DNA from: Thalassobaculum sp. OXR-137
GTDB taxonomy: Bacteria; Pseudomonadota; Alphaproteobacteria; Thalassobaculales; Thalassobaculaceae
DNA: 64,000 nt
Assembly (NCBI RefSeq): GCF_034377285.1
Contig: NZ_CP139715.1
Coordinates: 1,410,001-1,474,000, forward strand
Reading direction: 5' to 3'
Made by a program: the position numbers and the translations under genes
Notes under the pieces: model-generated
The model's input: only the letters and a program-made list of their open reading frames with translations
Databases searched by the model: none
Told to the model about the DNA's origin: nothing
Shown here: piece after piece, positions 18,636-28,200 of the stretch
How the letters are laid out: each line of letters starts with the position of its first letter
How positions within the stretch are numbered: the first letter of the stretch is position 1

Positions 18636-19063
18636 AAAAGATTTCAAGACTTGAGCCGGTATTTACAACTGCAATTCCCGAAAAACTCGAACCGGGCAAA
18701 ATTTATGTCTCGATCGAATATGCGACCATCAGCCATCTTTGCTGCTGCGGATGCGCGCGCGAGGTCGTGACCCCGCTCACCCCGATCGACTGGAAGCTGA
18801 CCTATGACGGCGAGACCATCTCGATGCATCCTTCTATCGGCAACTGGAGCTTCCCCTGCCGATCGCACTACTGGATCAGAAACGGCAGGATCAAATGGGC
18901 GGATGATTGGACGCCGGAACAGGTGCAGGCTGGCAGGGCTCGCGATCGCCGCGCGAAAGAACGCCAGTTCGGGGAGACGCCCAACGCAGCCCCCAACCCC
19001 AATCAAGGCACGCATTCGACAAGCGGCTTCTGGGATTGGCTCAAACGTTTGTGGAAAAAGTAA
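18632..19063 (+). CDS. DUF6527 protein of the ubiquitin-like operon
   Basis: A 143-residue protein matching DUF6527, with conserved ISHLCCCGCAREVVTPLTP (about 33-51) and SIGNWSFPCRSHYWIRNGRI (about 68-87). The Cys and His residues suggest metal binding or a thiol active site. The family travels with bacterial E1/ubiquitin-like operons, where peptidase or transferase roles have been proposed. The C-terminus is a linker and an aromatic-basic tail (FWDWLKRLWKK). It is coupled to the E1-like gene and is the last gene of the operon. Confidence 0.78.
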   Translation: MKKISRLEPVFTTAIPEKLEPGKIYVSIEYATISHLCCCGCAREVVTPLTPIDWKLTYDGETISMHPSIGNWSFPCRSHYWIRNGRIKWADDWTPEQVQAGRARDRRAKERQFGETPNAAPNPNQGTHSTSGFWDWLKRLWKK

Positions 19064-19192
19064 ACATCATAATTCTGGTGGTTTTCGAGTGGCCGGATGG
19101 GCGAGCGGACTGAGGTCGCCCGATCACAGACTTTGATTGGACCTGTGCTGCTGCGTCAAAAATGAATGCCTGCTTCGAAGGACTGTGCCGTT

Positions 19193-19535
19193 GAGGTTGC
19201 AGACCTCGGCGGCCCGCAGCCCTGCGCCGTATGAGATGCTGAGCGCCGCGCGATACTTCAGGCCGGGCCCGGGTGCCGCCATCAGGATGTCGGAGACCTC
19301 CTCGACGCTGAACACGACCGGCAGCTTCCGTGGCTGGGTGCGGAACTGCATGTAACGTTTCATCTCCTTGCGCCCGCAGGTCCTCCGGCGTGGCCGTATC
19401 CGGCGATCGCCCGAGAAAGGCGGCGAAATCCTTGATCGCCCTGATGTGGGCCTTTTGCGCCTTGTCGCCCATCCCACGGATGCGCACGTCTTCGATCATC
19501 CGCTGGCGCAGCGGTGTGGTTCTCTCCTCTGTCAT
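19193..19535 (-). pseudogene. Truncated tyrosine recombinase with internal deletion and frameshift
   Basis: The frame starting at 19535 (MTEERTTPLRQRMIED, then IKDFAAFLGRSPDTATPEDL) is the N-terminal arm of a site-specific integrase of the type found with IS91-like elements. It breaks near 19370. A second frame continues with EMKRYMQFRTQPRKLPVVFS and YGAGLRAAEVCNL, then all homology stops; the catalytic half is missing. About 30-40 codons are lost between the two pieces. It is a scar of an earlier mobile element at the end of the ubiquitin-like operon. Confidence 0.75.
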
Positions 19536-19741
19536 GGAAGCCTCCTGTCTGTCGATAGAGAAGGCCCCAATAGTCAGATAGGTTAGCCAGATCGTAAAAT
19601 GCGCACTGTTATAGGCATCTCACACCATCAGCCGAAAGCGCCAATGCCGCGGAGCGGCTTCGTCCTTGGATCGAAACCGGTATTCCGCCTCTGGTGCCAA
19701 GTGCGTGGTTTTGACCACCAGCGGTGGGCCGCAGGGCCTGG

Positions 19742-19757
19742 AGAGTAAGAGGAATTT
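19742..19757 (+). promoter_or_regulatory. Leader element shared with the methyltransferase-helicase gene
   Basis: AGAGTAAGAGGAATTT here, about 80 bp before the parB start, matches AGAGTGAGAGGAGTTT at 25125-25140, about 90 bp before the methyltransferase-helicase start (14 of 16 bases). Both leaders continue with similar purine-rich text. A common regulatory leader is possible. Confidence 0.35.
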
Positions 19758-19822
19758 GGTTTTTCCATGAACGGGTTGGAAGGGGAAAGAAGGCTTTCTC
19801 CGCCCGTTCTGGAGAAACCGAC

Positions 19823-20749
19823 ATGGCAACCCCCAAGAAAATCACCCTGTCCCAGTCCCGGGACATTCCGTTCAACAAGCTGGTGCTCTCAAACCGCAAC
19901 GTCCGTCGCGTGCAGGCGGGCGTGTCAATCGAGGAACTGGCCGAGGATATCGCCCGGCGCACGCTGTTGCAGTCCCTGAGCGTGCGGCCCGTGCTCGGCG
20001 AGGATGGCCAGCCCACGGACCGATATGAGGTGCAAGCCGGCGGGCGGCGTTACCGGGCGCTTGAACTGCTGGTCAAGCAGAAGCGCCTCAATAAGACCGC
20101 GCCGATCCCCTGCGTCATTCGCGAGGACGGTATTCTCGAAGAGGACAGCCTCGCCGAGAACGTCCAGAGGCAAGCGCTCCATCCGCTCGACCAGTTTCGC
20201 GCGTTCCAGTCCCTGAAAGATCAGGGCCTCGGAGACGAGGACATCGCGGCGCGGTTTTTTGTCACCCCGCAGATCGTCAGGCAGCGTCTGAAACTGGCGT
20301 CAGTGTCGCCGAAGCTACTTGAAATCTATGCGGCCGACGAGATGACGCTGGAACAGCTCATGGCCTTCAGCATCGCGGCCAACCATGAGCGGCAGGAGCA
20401 AGTGTGGGAGGCCGTGCAGCGCGGCTACAACCAGGAACCATACTATATCCGCAAGTTGCTGACGGAAGACGCTGTTCGGGCATCGGACAAGCGGGTTCGT
20501 TTCGTCGGCCTCGATACCTATGAAGCCGAAGGGGGCAGCGTCCTACGCGATCTGTTTTCCCAGAATGACGATGGCTGGTTGCAGGACGTGGCGCTCCTGG
20601 AACGCTTGGTCACCGCGAAGCTGACCGGTGAAGCTGAGACGATTAAGGCGGAAGGCTGGCGCTGGGTCCAGATCGCCCAGGACTTCCCCTATGGGCATAC
20701 TGGCGATTTGCGTCGTGTCATGGGCGAAATGCAGCCTCTGTCGGATGAG
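19823..20749 (+). pseudogene. parB: ParB-like partition protein, 5' part of gene split by IS21
   Basis: The first 309 codons of a ParB/RepB/Spo0J-type protein. The ParB N-terminal domain (DIPFNKLVLSNRNVRRVQAG, then YEVQAGGRRYRALELL, then LAENVQRQALHPLDQFRAF) and the helix-turn-helix (GLGDEDIAARFFVTPQIVRQ) are intact. The frame runs into the insertion sequence and stops at 20767 after five foreign residues. Joining 20749 to 23097 restores one frame of 686 codons, so the insertion alone broke the gene. The ATG at 19823 follows GGAGAAACCGAC. In such ICEs this protein is thought to help maintenance. The truncated product might retain DNA binding. Confidence 0.85.
20744..20749 (+). repeat. Left target-site duplication of the IS21 insertion (GATGAG)
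   Basis: GATGAG directly before the left IS end, repeated at 23091-23096. A 4-8 bp duplication is normal for IS21. Confidence 0.88.
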
Positions 20750-20809
20750 TGTCAATGCCGCCCGTAATTTCCCCAGAAGCGCCGAAGTAAATTTCCCCAG
20801 TTTCGCCGG

Positions 20810-21682
20810 TCAGGTTGTCGCGGTGATGTGGTCGTTTTTGGGCGGCCGTCCCCTTGGCCGTCGTAGCGGTGCTGGGGTCGGCGGTGTGATGGTAGCCTTG
20901 GAGCGGACGTGCTCGGGCATGAGGTCGGCGTGCTGGCGCAACCGGTAGCTGGAGCCTTCGATCTGGATGACCAGAGCATGATGCAGCAGGCGGTCGAGGA
21001 GTGCGGTGGCGACGACCGGGTCTCCGAACACCTCGCCCCATTCGGCAAAGCCGCGGTTGGAGGTCAGGACCATCGCACCACGCTCGTATCGGGCGTTGAC
21101 CAGCTGGAAGAACAGGTTGCCACCCCCAGGAACGACGGGCAGGTAGCCGATCTCGTCAACGATCAGCAGAGCCGGTCGACAGAAGAAGCGTATGCGTTCC
21201 GTCAGCCGTCCCTCGCGCTCGGCGCGGGCGAGTTGCCCGAGCAGGTCGGCGAGTGTGCAAAAGTAGACACTGCGCCCTGCCTTCACCGCCTCGACGCCGA
21301 GGGCGATGGCCAGATGGCTCTTGCCGGTGCCGGGCGGGCCGAGGAAGTGGACGACCTCGCAGCGACCGATAAAGCCGAGTTGTGCGAGGGTGAGGATACG
21401 ATCGCGGTCGAGCGACGGCTGGAAGGAGAAGTCGAACCCTGAGAGCGTCTTGATGGTCGCCAGTCGGCCCATGCGCAGGGCCGTCTTGATGCGGCTGTTC
21501 TCGCGCAGGGTCAGTTCCTCGGCGAGCAGCATGTCGATGGCCTCCAGAGCACCGATCTCCCCGTGCTCGAGGCGGCGCACGACCTGATCGAGGGCTTCCA
21601 GGGCGCGTGGCATTTTCAGACCGACCAGATCGTGGCGGATCCGCTCCAGGGTCGACGGGGTCAGATCACCTGGAGCGCTCAT
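20810..21682 (-). CDS. istB: IS21 helper ATPase IstB
   Basis: A 290-residue AAA+ ATPase: Walker A GPPGTGKSHLAIAL near residue 103, Walker B LLIVDEIGYLPV near 168, and the sensor TSNRGFAEW. IstB loads and targets the IstA transposase. The ATG at 21682 overlaps the istA stop (ATGA), the usual translational coupling. A longer upstream frame exists but has no IstB homology. The C-terminal tail is proline/arginine-rich. Confidence 0.92.
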   Translation of the reverse strand: MSAPGDLTPSTLERIRHDLVGLKMPRALEALDQVVRRLEHGEIGALEAIDMLLAEELTLRENSRIKTALRMGRLATIKTLSGFDFSFQPSLDRDRILTLAQLGFIGRCEVVHFLGPPGTGKSHLAIALGVEAVKAGRSVYFCTLADLLGQLARAEREGRLTERIRFFCRPALLIVDEIGYLPVVPGGGNLFFQLVNARYERGAMVLTSNRGFAEWGEVFGDPVVATALLDRLLHHALVIQIEGSSYRLRQHADLMPEHVRSKATITPPTPAPLRRPRGRPPKNDHITATT

Positions 21683-22929
21683 GACCGGCACTCCCGGGCA
21701 AGACGGCGAGCGACAGCGTCGTAGAACTCCAGGGAGCGCTGAGCGACCACGTCGCCGGTTCGGCTGACGACCACATCTCCGTCGGCTCCACGTCTTCGTC
21801 CTGTGGAGCCCCCTCCTTTTCGGTGTCCAGGAGCCACCCGGCGCTGGTGGCGGCCTTCCAGGACCGGATGGGTCGCGATCAACGTGCCGTCCTCGAAGAT
21901 CCTGATCTCCTGGGCGAGCGTGTGCACCTCGACCGTGCGCCGCCGGGTGGCATCCGGAACGCTGTAGAAGTTGCCACCGACGCTTACCATCCCTTCCCGG
22001 GAGATCCGTCGCTCCAGACGTAGTACGGAGCGGAACGGCGCCAGAGGCAGAACCAGCAGGTGCGGCTTCTCCTCGGCGAACGCCTCGTTCACGACCCGCC
22101 GGGTTGTGGCATGCACCCTGGGATTGGCGACACTGTCCAGCCAGCGCCGCAGCTGCTCGTTCAGATCGTCCAGGTTGCGGAACGAACGGGCCAAGAAGAA
22201 GTCCTCGCGGATGTATCGGAACGGCCGCTCGACCTTGCCCTTGGTCTTGGCCCGGTAGGGCTGGCACGCGCGCGGGTGGAAGCCATAGTGGCGGGCCAGA
22301 TCCACAAGGGCCCTGTTGTAGACGATGCCGCGCGGCTCCCCGTCAGCAGCTTCGCCGATCACCGCCGTCTTCATGCGGTCGTAGAGAAGCTCGCGTGGCA
22401 CGCCGCCGATCGCGTCGAAGGCGGCGACGTGGCAGCGCAGCACTGTCGCTAGGTCCTGATGGGCGACGAACCGTGCCCAGATCAGGCGGCTATGCCCCAG
22501 GACCAGCGAGAACAGCCACACGATCCGCGGCTGTTCCGGCTCATCGGTGAACACCACCTGGAACTGAGCAAAGTCGACCTGTCCTTGCTGACCGGGAGGT
22601 GTCTCGAAGCGGATCTCATAACCCGGTGTCGGCGCGGGACGGATATCACGCAGATAATCCGTCACCGCCGTATAGCCGCCGCTATAGCCGAGGTCCCGCA
22701 ATTCTCGCAGCAGCCGGGCGCCGGTCAGGCCAGGCCACGTCATCACGCGTTCGCGCAGATAGGGGGTGTACGGATCCAGCAGACGTGACCGTGGCCTGCG
22801 TGGGCCATAGCTCGGTGGCTCCAGGCCGCGCTCGATGTAGCGACGAACGGTCTTGCGGTCGAACCCGCTCTCCCGTGCGATCGCCGATATAGACAGCCCC
22901 TGCCGATGCAGTTCCAAGATCATGAGCAT
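21679..22929 (-). CDS. istA: IS21 transposase IstA
   Basis: About 416 residues from ATG 22929 (MLMILELHRQGLSISAIARE); in-frame ATGs at 22980 and 23034 are alternatives. It has an N-terminal helix-turn-helix (SISAIARESGFDRKTVRRYI) and the DDE integrase core, with VDFAQFQVVF carrying the first Asp and LYDRMKTAV downstream. It cuts and joins the IS ends. There is no frameshift or internal stop. Confidence 0.9.
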   Translation of the reverse strand: MLMILELHRQGLSISAIARESGFDRKTVRRYIERGLEPPSYGPRRPRSRLLDPYTPYLRERVMTWPGLTGARLLRELRDLGYSGGYTAVTDYLRDIRPAPTPGYEIRFETPPGQQGQVDFAQFQVVFTDEPEQPRIVWLFSLVLGHSRLIWARFVAHQDLATVLRCHVAAFDAIGGVPRELLYDRMKTAVIGEAADGEPRGIVYNRALVDLARHYGFHPRACQPYRAKTKGKVERPFRYIREDFFLARSFRNLDDLNEQLRRWLDSVANPRVHATTRRVVNEAFAEEKPHLLVLPLAPFRSVLRLERRISREGMVSVGGNFYSVPDATRRRTVEVHTLAQEIRIFEDGTLIATHPVLEGRHQRRVAPGHRKGGGSTGRRRGADGDVVVSRTGDVVAQRSLEFYDAVARRLARECRS

Positions 22930-23090
22930 CTCTCCCAGTTTGATCACCGCCGAACTCCTCTCGCCGACCGAGAGGAGCATCGGCAACTCGCCGCCGCCGG
23001 TCATCCGGGGCGCGCCCCGGATGACCGGCGACACGCCAACTGGGGAATTTTCAAACGGCGGTTCTGGGGAGATTCACTCCGGTATCAACA

Positions 23091-23096
23091 GATGAG
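23091..23096 (+). repeat. Right target-site duplication of the IS21 insertion (GATGAG)
   Basis: Second copy of GATGAG, immediately after the right IS end. Removing the IS and one copy restores the parB frame. Confidence 0.88.
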
Positions 23097-24230
23097 GAAC
23101 AAGCAAAGCGCGAAGCCCTGCGCGACGAAATGGCAGAGATCGAGGAGCGCTACTCTGGCACGGACGAGGATCTGCCCGAGGAGGTCGACCGGCGGCTTAG
23201 CGAGATCGAGACCGAACTCGACGGTTTCGAAGATAGGCCCGTCATCTACGATCCCGCCGATATCGCTTGCGCGGGCGTGTTCGTCAGCATCGACGGTGAC
23301 GGTCGGCTCAAGATCGAACGCGGCTATGTCCGGCCCGAGGACGAGGCGCAGAATGAGGCCGATGGCGAAGCAGCCGACGCCGACGCCTTCGTCCGCGATC
23401 ATGTCGAAATCGTCCATGTCGGTGCAGATGGCGAGACCCGGCAGGTCGATCCCGCCGCGCTATCTGGTAATGCGTCTCCAGACGAGGAGGACGAAGGCAT
23501 CAAGCCACTTTCGGACCGGCTGGTAATGGAACTCACCGCGCACCGGACGCTGGCCTTGCGCGATGCGCTGGCGGGCGACCCGGACATCGCCTTCATCGCC
23601 GTGCTGCATGGGTTGGCGCTCCAGACCTTCTATCGCTACGCCACCGATAGCTGCCTGGAGGTCACATGGAAGAGCAGTGGCTTTTCCGTGCAGGGGCCGG
23701 ATCTGAAGGAATGCCCGTCTGCCAAGGCTATTGAGGATCGTCAGACCAATTGGGAAAAGCAGTTGCCGGATGAACCCGAACTGCTCTGGGAGTTCCTCTG
23801 CGACTTCGATCATGACAGCCGCATGGCGCTCTTCGCCCATTGCGCCTCGCTCACCGTCAACGCCCTGCATGAGCCGTGGAATCGGGCACAGGGCCGCCGG
23901 CACCATGCCGACCAGCTCGCCTGCGCGCTTGTCCTCGACATGGCCGCCGCCGGCTGGAAACCTACACCTGAGAATTACCTGAACCGGGTGCCCAAGGCGC
24001 GCATCCTGGAGGCGGTGACCGAGGCCAAGGGCGATGCCGCGGCCGAACTGATCGACCACCTCAAGAAATCCGACATGGCCGAGCAGGCCGAGCGACTGCT
24101 TGACGGCACCGGCTGGCTGCCGGAGCCGCTGAGGACGTCCGGTGTCGAGTCCATGAGCGCGCCGAATACGGACGAACCGGAGGTGGCGTCCGACGCCGAG
24201 CTTCCGGAATTCCTCACCGCCGCCGAATAA
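23097..24230 (+). pseudogene. parB: ParB-like protein, 3' part of the split gene
   Basis: After the duplication the frame continues EQAKREALRDEMAEIEERYS and runs 377 codons to the stop at 24230. This region is acidic and holds the C-terminal extension of the large ParB-like proteins found on alphaproteobacterial ICEs. An internal ATG at 23130 could start a 366-residue fragment but has no evident ribosome site. No stop or frameshift has accumulated, so the IS insertion is recent or the fragment is still selected. Confidence 0.82.
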
Positions 24231-24301
24231 GCGGTCTCAACCCAATTTATCAACTATGGCCCGGTTCACGCCGGGCCTTTTGATTTTCAGGAGACATCGA
24301 C

Positions 24302-24919
24302 ATGCAATCCGCACGCATGATTTCCAGACACGCCCTCTGCGTCCACACCCCCTGGGGCATCGCCGATCATTGCCGAGAATATGCCGAGGGCATCACCTTC
24401 TACGGCACGCCGTCGCATGGCGGCTTCAAGCTCAGCCCCGAGCGCCTGGCGGCGATGCACCCCGCCTTGCGCGCGCCTGCCGGTTGGTTCGAGGAGGACG
24501 CCGAATGGGCCAAAGTCGCCTTCGCCTTTCCCGAATGCTTCACACCTGAACAGCGCGAGGCGGCAATCCATACGCTGAAGGATTGGTGCCCCGACGCCTA
24601 TGAAGCCGCCACCGGCGAAACCCTTGCGCCGGGCGCATCCTACATCAAGGATCAGCGGCTTTTCCATGAGAAGCACGCCGAGGATTGGATCGTGATTTCG
24701 GCGATTTCATCCGACCAGCATCCGGGACAAGTCGAATGCATCGCTACGATTGGCGGCAAAGGCGGCGAATGGGGCAAGGCTGACCCGGAGGAACGGCGCT
24801 ATCTGGTGCCCAAGGCGGAATATGACAAACGCGGATCACATGGCTTCGTCATCAATCCTGCCCTTCATGCGCCCTATGACGGCCAGAGCAGTTTCATTGC
24901 GCGGAGGGCGTCGTCATGA
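24302..24919 (+). CDS. DUF7007-type ICE protein
   Basis: A 205-residue protein (CVHTPWGIADHCREYAEGIT, then THSHGG-like PSHGGFKLSPERLAAM, then GWFEEDAEWAKVAFAFPE). I recognise it as the DUF7007 family, standard in this block of alphaproteobacterial ICEs between parB and the methyltransferase-helicase gene. Function is unknown and no catalytic motif is evident. It has a GGAGAC ribosome site and overlaps the next start by 4 bp (24916-24919). Confidence 0.75.
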   Translation: MQSARMISRHALCVHTPWGIADHCREYAEGITFYGTPSHGGFKLSPERLAAMHPALRAPAGWFEEDAEWAKVAFAFPECFTPEQREAAIHTLKDWCPDAYEAATGETLAPGASYIKDQRLFHEKHAEDWIVISAISSDQHPGQVECIATIGGKGGEWGKADPEERRYLVPKAEYDKRGSHGFVINPALHAPYDGQSSFIARRASS

Positions 24920-25131
24920 TCCCGGATTACGTCAGCGCCAATTTTCAAACCCTGCTGCGCGCTGCCGAAAACGGTGATCTCGCTTTGATGGAATGCACCG
25001 ATATTCATTCCGAAGCGCCGCGTTATATCATTGCTGCCGTGCAGCGTGGCGATAAGAAGGATTGCGACTCCACACCCTTCGGACATCTGGCGGAGGGAAA
25101 CCCGTTCGAGGCTTACAGGCCACCAGAGTGA
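24916..25131 (+). CDS. DUF6117 small ICE protein
   Basis: A 71-residue protein (MIPDYVSANFQTLLRAAENG, then LALMECTDIHSEAPRYIIAA, then PFGHLAEGNPFEAYRPP), the DUF6117 family. It is coupled by an ATGA overlap to the gene before it. The role is unknown. It is conserved with its neighbours, so it is probably part of element maintenance or transfer rather than cargo. Confidence 0.78.
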   Translation: MIPDYVSANFQTLLRAAENGDLALMECTDIHSEAPRYIIAAVQRGDKKDCDSTPFGHLAEGNPFEAYRPPE

Positions 25132-25216
25132 GAGGAGTTTCCGGGAAGGGTGAACGGAATGGGTGAGAGAAAGCCTGTTCCGGTTCGGTTTTCAAACCTC
25201 AACCCGGAGACATCCC

Positions 25217-28200
25217 ATGAATTATGCTCTATCCGCAGCGGCGGTTCGTACCGCCGCGCCATTCCGCACGCCCGATAACACTGCTGCCTGCATCCTCACC
25301 GCCGCCAACCGCATTCTTGCCGGTCTGGAGCGCGGCATCACCATTGAAACCCGCTTCCTGCGCCAGGCGATGGAAGAGGCATTCGGTGGCTCGGACGCCG
25401 AGGGTTTTTGGTGCTGGAAAGACGCCTATGAAGCCTGCGAGGCGGCGCAGGTGCTGTTTCTGCGCAAATATGGCCGCGCCATGCAGGAGAAGGCGGCATC
25501 GCCCGCAGCACTTCTATCGATGATCGGCCGCATCGCCGGATTGCTCCCTACCCATACGCGGCGCTCGGAGGAATCCCAATCTCTGCAACAGTTTTCGACC
25601 CCGGCGCCCCTGGCGCTGGTGGCGGCCATCGCTGCCGGAGTCACGCCCGATGACGTGGTGCTGGAGCCGTCTGCCGGGACCGGCCTGATGGCCATTTTCG
25701 CCGAGATCATGGGCGTCCGTCTGGCGCTCAACGAGGTCGCCGAAACGCGCGTGGCGTTATTGCGGCGGCTATTTCCCGACGCCGTCACCTCCACTCATGA
25801 CGCGGCCAGCATTGATGACCGGTTGACGGACGATGTTACGCCGTCGGTTGTCATCATGAATCCGCCTTTCTCGGCGGCGGTGAATGTGAAAGGGCGTTCA
25901 GCCGACGCCGATTTCCATCATGTGCGTTCGGCCCTGTCCCGCTTGGCCGTTGGCGGAAGGCTGGTGACGATCACCGGCCATAATTTTCCCTATGAGCGAC
26001 TGAACGGCGCAATTCGCTTTTCCTGCGTCATCGATGGCAGTGCCTATGCCAAGCATGGCACGACGTTCGAGACGCGCCTCACCGTGATCGACAAGGTTCC
26101 GGATATTGGCGTCTCCCCGATCATGCCGAAGGTGCAAAGCGCTGCCGAGTTGCTGGCCAATGTCACCCTTCATGTGCCGCCGCGCATGAAGGTGGAGGGC
26201 GAGATCGGTCTTGGCGCGGTGAAGGCGATCATGCCGATCCACCACGCTCCGGCTGCACCCAGGCCGACGACGATCTCTTCCGCTCCCGATGCCACAGAGA
26301 TTGCCTATGAGCCGACCGAATGGACGGCCGCCCAAGGTGCCGATCTTGCCGACACGCTCTATGAGGGTTACGCGCTGCAATCGATCCGCATCCCTGACGC
26401 GCACCCGCACCCGACCAAGTTGGTGCAGTCCACCGCCATGGCCTCGGTCGCACCGCCGCAACCGAGCTACCGGCCGTATCTCCCCACGCATATTATAAAG
26501 AGCGGTGTTCTTTCCGACGCTCAGCTTGAAAGCGTCATCTATGCGGGTGAGGCGCACACCAAGCATCTTGCCGGATCGTGGACGCTCGACGATACGTTCG
26601 ACAATATTCATGCCGCCGCTGACGATGCCGAGAATGCCGTACGCTTCCGGCGCGGCTGGTTTCTTGGTGATGGCACCGGTTGCGGCAAGGGAAGGCAAGT
26701 CGCGGGCATCATCCTCGATAACTGGATCAGGGGCCGCCGCAAGGCAGTCTGGCTCAGCCGGTCCGATAAGCTCCTCGAAGACGCGCAGCGTGACTGGTTG
26801 GCGCTCGGCATGGAAAAGCTGCTGGTCCAGCCCTTGTCGCGCTTCAAACAGGGCACGCCGATCCGCCTGTCGGAAGGCATCCTGTTCGTCACCTATGCCA
26901 CCTTGCGATCCGCCGAGCGCGAAGGGAAAGCCTCACGCCTTCAGCAGATTATCGACTGGCTTGGCCATGACTTTGATGGCGTCATCGTCTTCGATGAAGC
27001 CCATGCCATGGCCAATGCCGCCGGCGGCAAGGGCGAGCGTGGCGATGTCGCGCCCTCGCAGCAGGGCCGCGCCGGGCTGCGATTGCAGCGCGCCGTGCCC
27101 GATGCCCGCATTGTATATGTGTCGGCGACCGGCGCGACCGACGTGCGCAATCTGGCCTATGCCGAACGGCTCGGCCTGTGGGGTGGCGAGGATTTCCCTT
27201 TTGCGAACAGGGGCGAGTTTGTTCAGGCCGTTGAAGCGGGCGGTGTTGCGGCGATGGAAGTGATGAGCCGCGACGTGAAGGCGCTCGGGCTCTATACCGC
27301 GCGGTCGCTGTCATACGAAGGTGTCGAGGTCGAGATCGTCGAGCACGCCCTGACACCGGAGCAGGTGGCGATCTATGACGCCTATGCCACCGCGTTTCAG
27401 GTGATCCATAACAATCTGAATGAGGCGCTGGAAGCCACAAACGTCACCGGCGAAAGCCGGACATTGAACGGTCAGGCGAAGTCGGCGGCCAAATCCGCAT
27501 TCGAGGGGGCGAAGCAGCGGTTTTTCAATGGCCTGATCACCGGTATGAAGGTGGTGACGCTGATCAAAAGCGTCGAGCGCGACATCACCGATGGTCATGC
27601 CCCGATCATCCAACTTGTTTCGACCGGCGAGGCAGTGATGGAACGCAAACTCGCCGATATCCCCGCCGAGGAATGGCATGACCTGACTATCGATCTCAGC
27701 CCGCGCGAGGTCGTCGGCTCTTACCTCCAGCATTCCTTTCCGACACAATTGTTCGAGCCGTATACGGACGATGAAGGCAATCTACGCTCGCGCCCCGCGT
27801 TCGATGCCGAGGGCAACCCGATTCAATGCAATGCGGCATTGGCGGCCCGTGATCGGATGATCGAGCAACTCGCGACGCTCGATCCGGTGCCGGGTGCCCT
27901 CGACCAGATCATCCAGCATTTCGGGACGGATCAGGTGGCGGAAGTGACGGGGCGGTCACGCCGTATTGTCAGGAAAGACGAACGGCTTTGCGTTGAAAAC
28001 CGTCCGCCCTCGGCGAACCTCTCCGAAACCCAAGCCTTCATGGATGACGATAAACGCATACTGGTCTTCTCCGACGCCGGTGGCACCGGGCGCAGTTATC
28101 ATGCTGACCGGGGTGCGAAGAACCAACGCCTGCGGGTGCACTATCTCCTGGAAGCGGGATGGAAGGCCGATGCCGCCATTCAGGGGCTTGGGCGCTCTAA

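Larger units (their letters stand above)
20750..23090 (-). mobile_element. IS21-family insertion sequence, complete
   Basis: A 2341-bp element with istA and istB on the minus strand. The left end starts TGTCAATGCC. The right end, read on the other strand, starts TGTTGATACC. Both then carry CTCCCCAG/TTCCCCAGAA-type internal repeats (for example TTTCCCCAGAAGCGCCG left against CTCCCCAGAACCGCCG right), as expected for IS21 multiple terminal repeats. It is flanked by the 6-bp duplication GATGAG and looks intact and potentially mobile. It interrupts the ParB-like gene. Confidence 0.9.
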
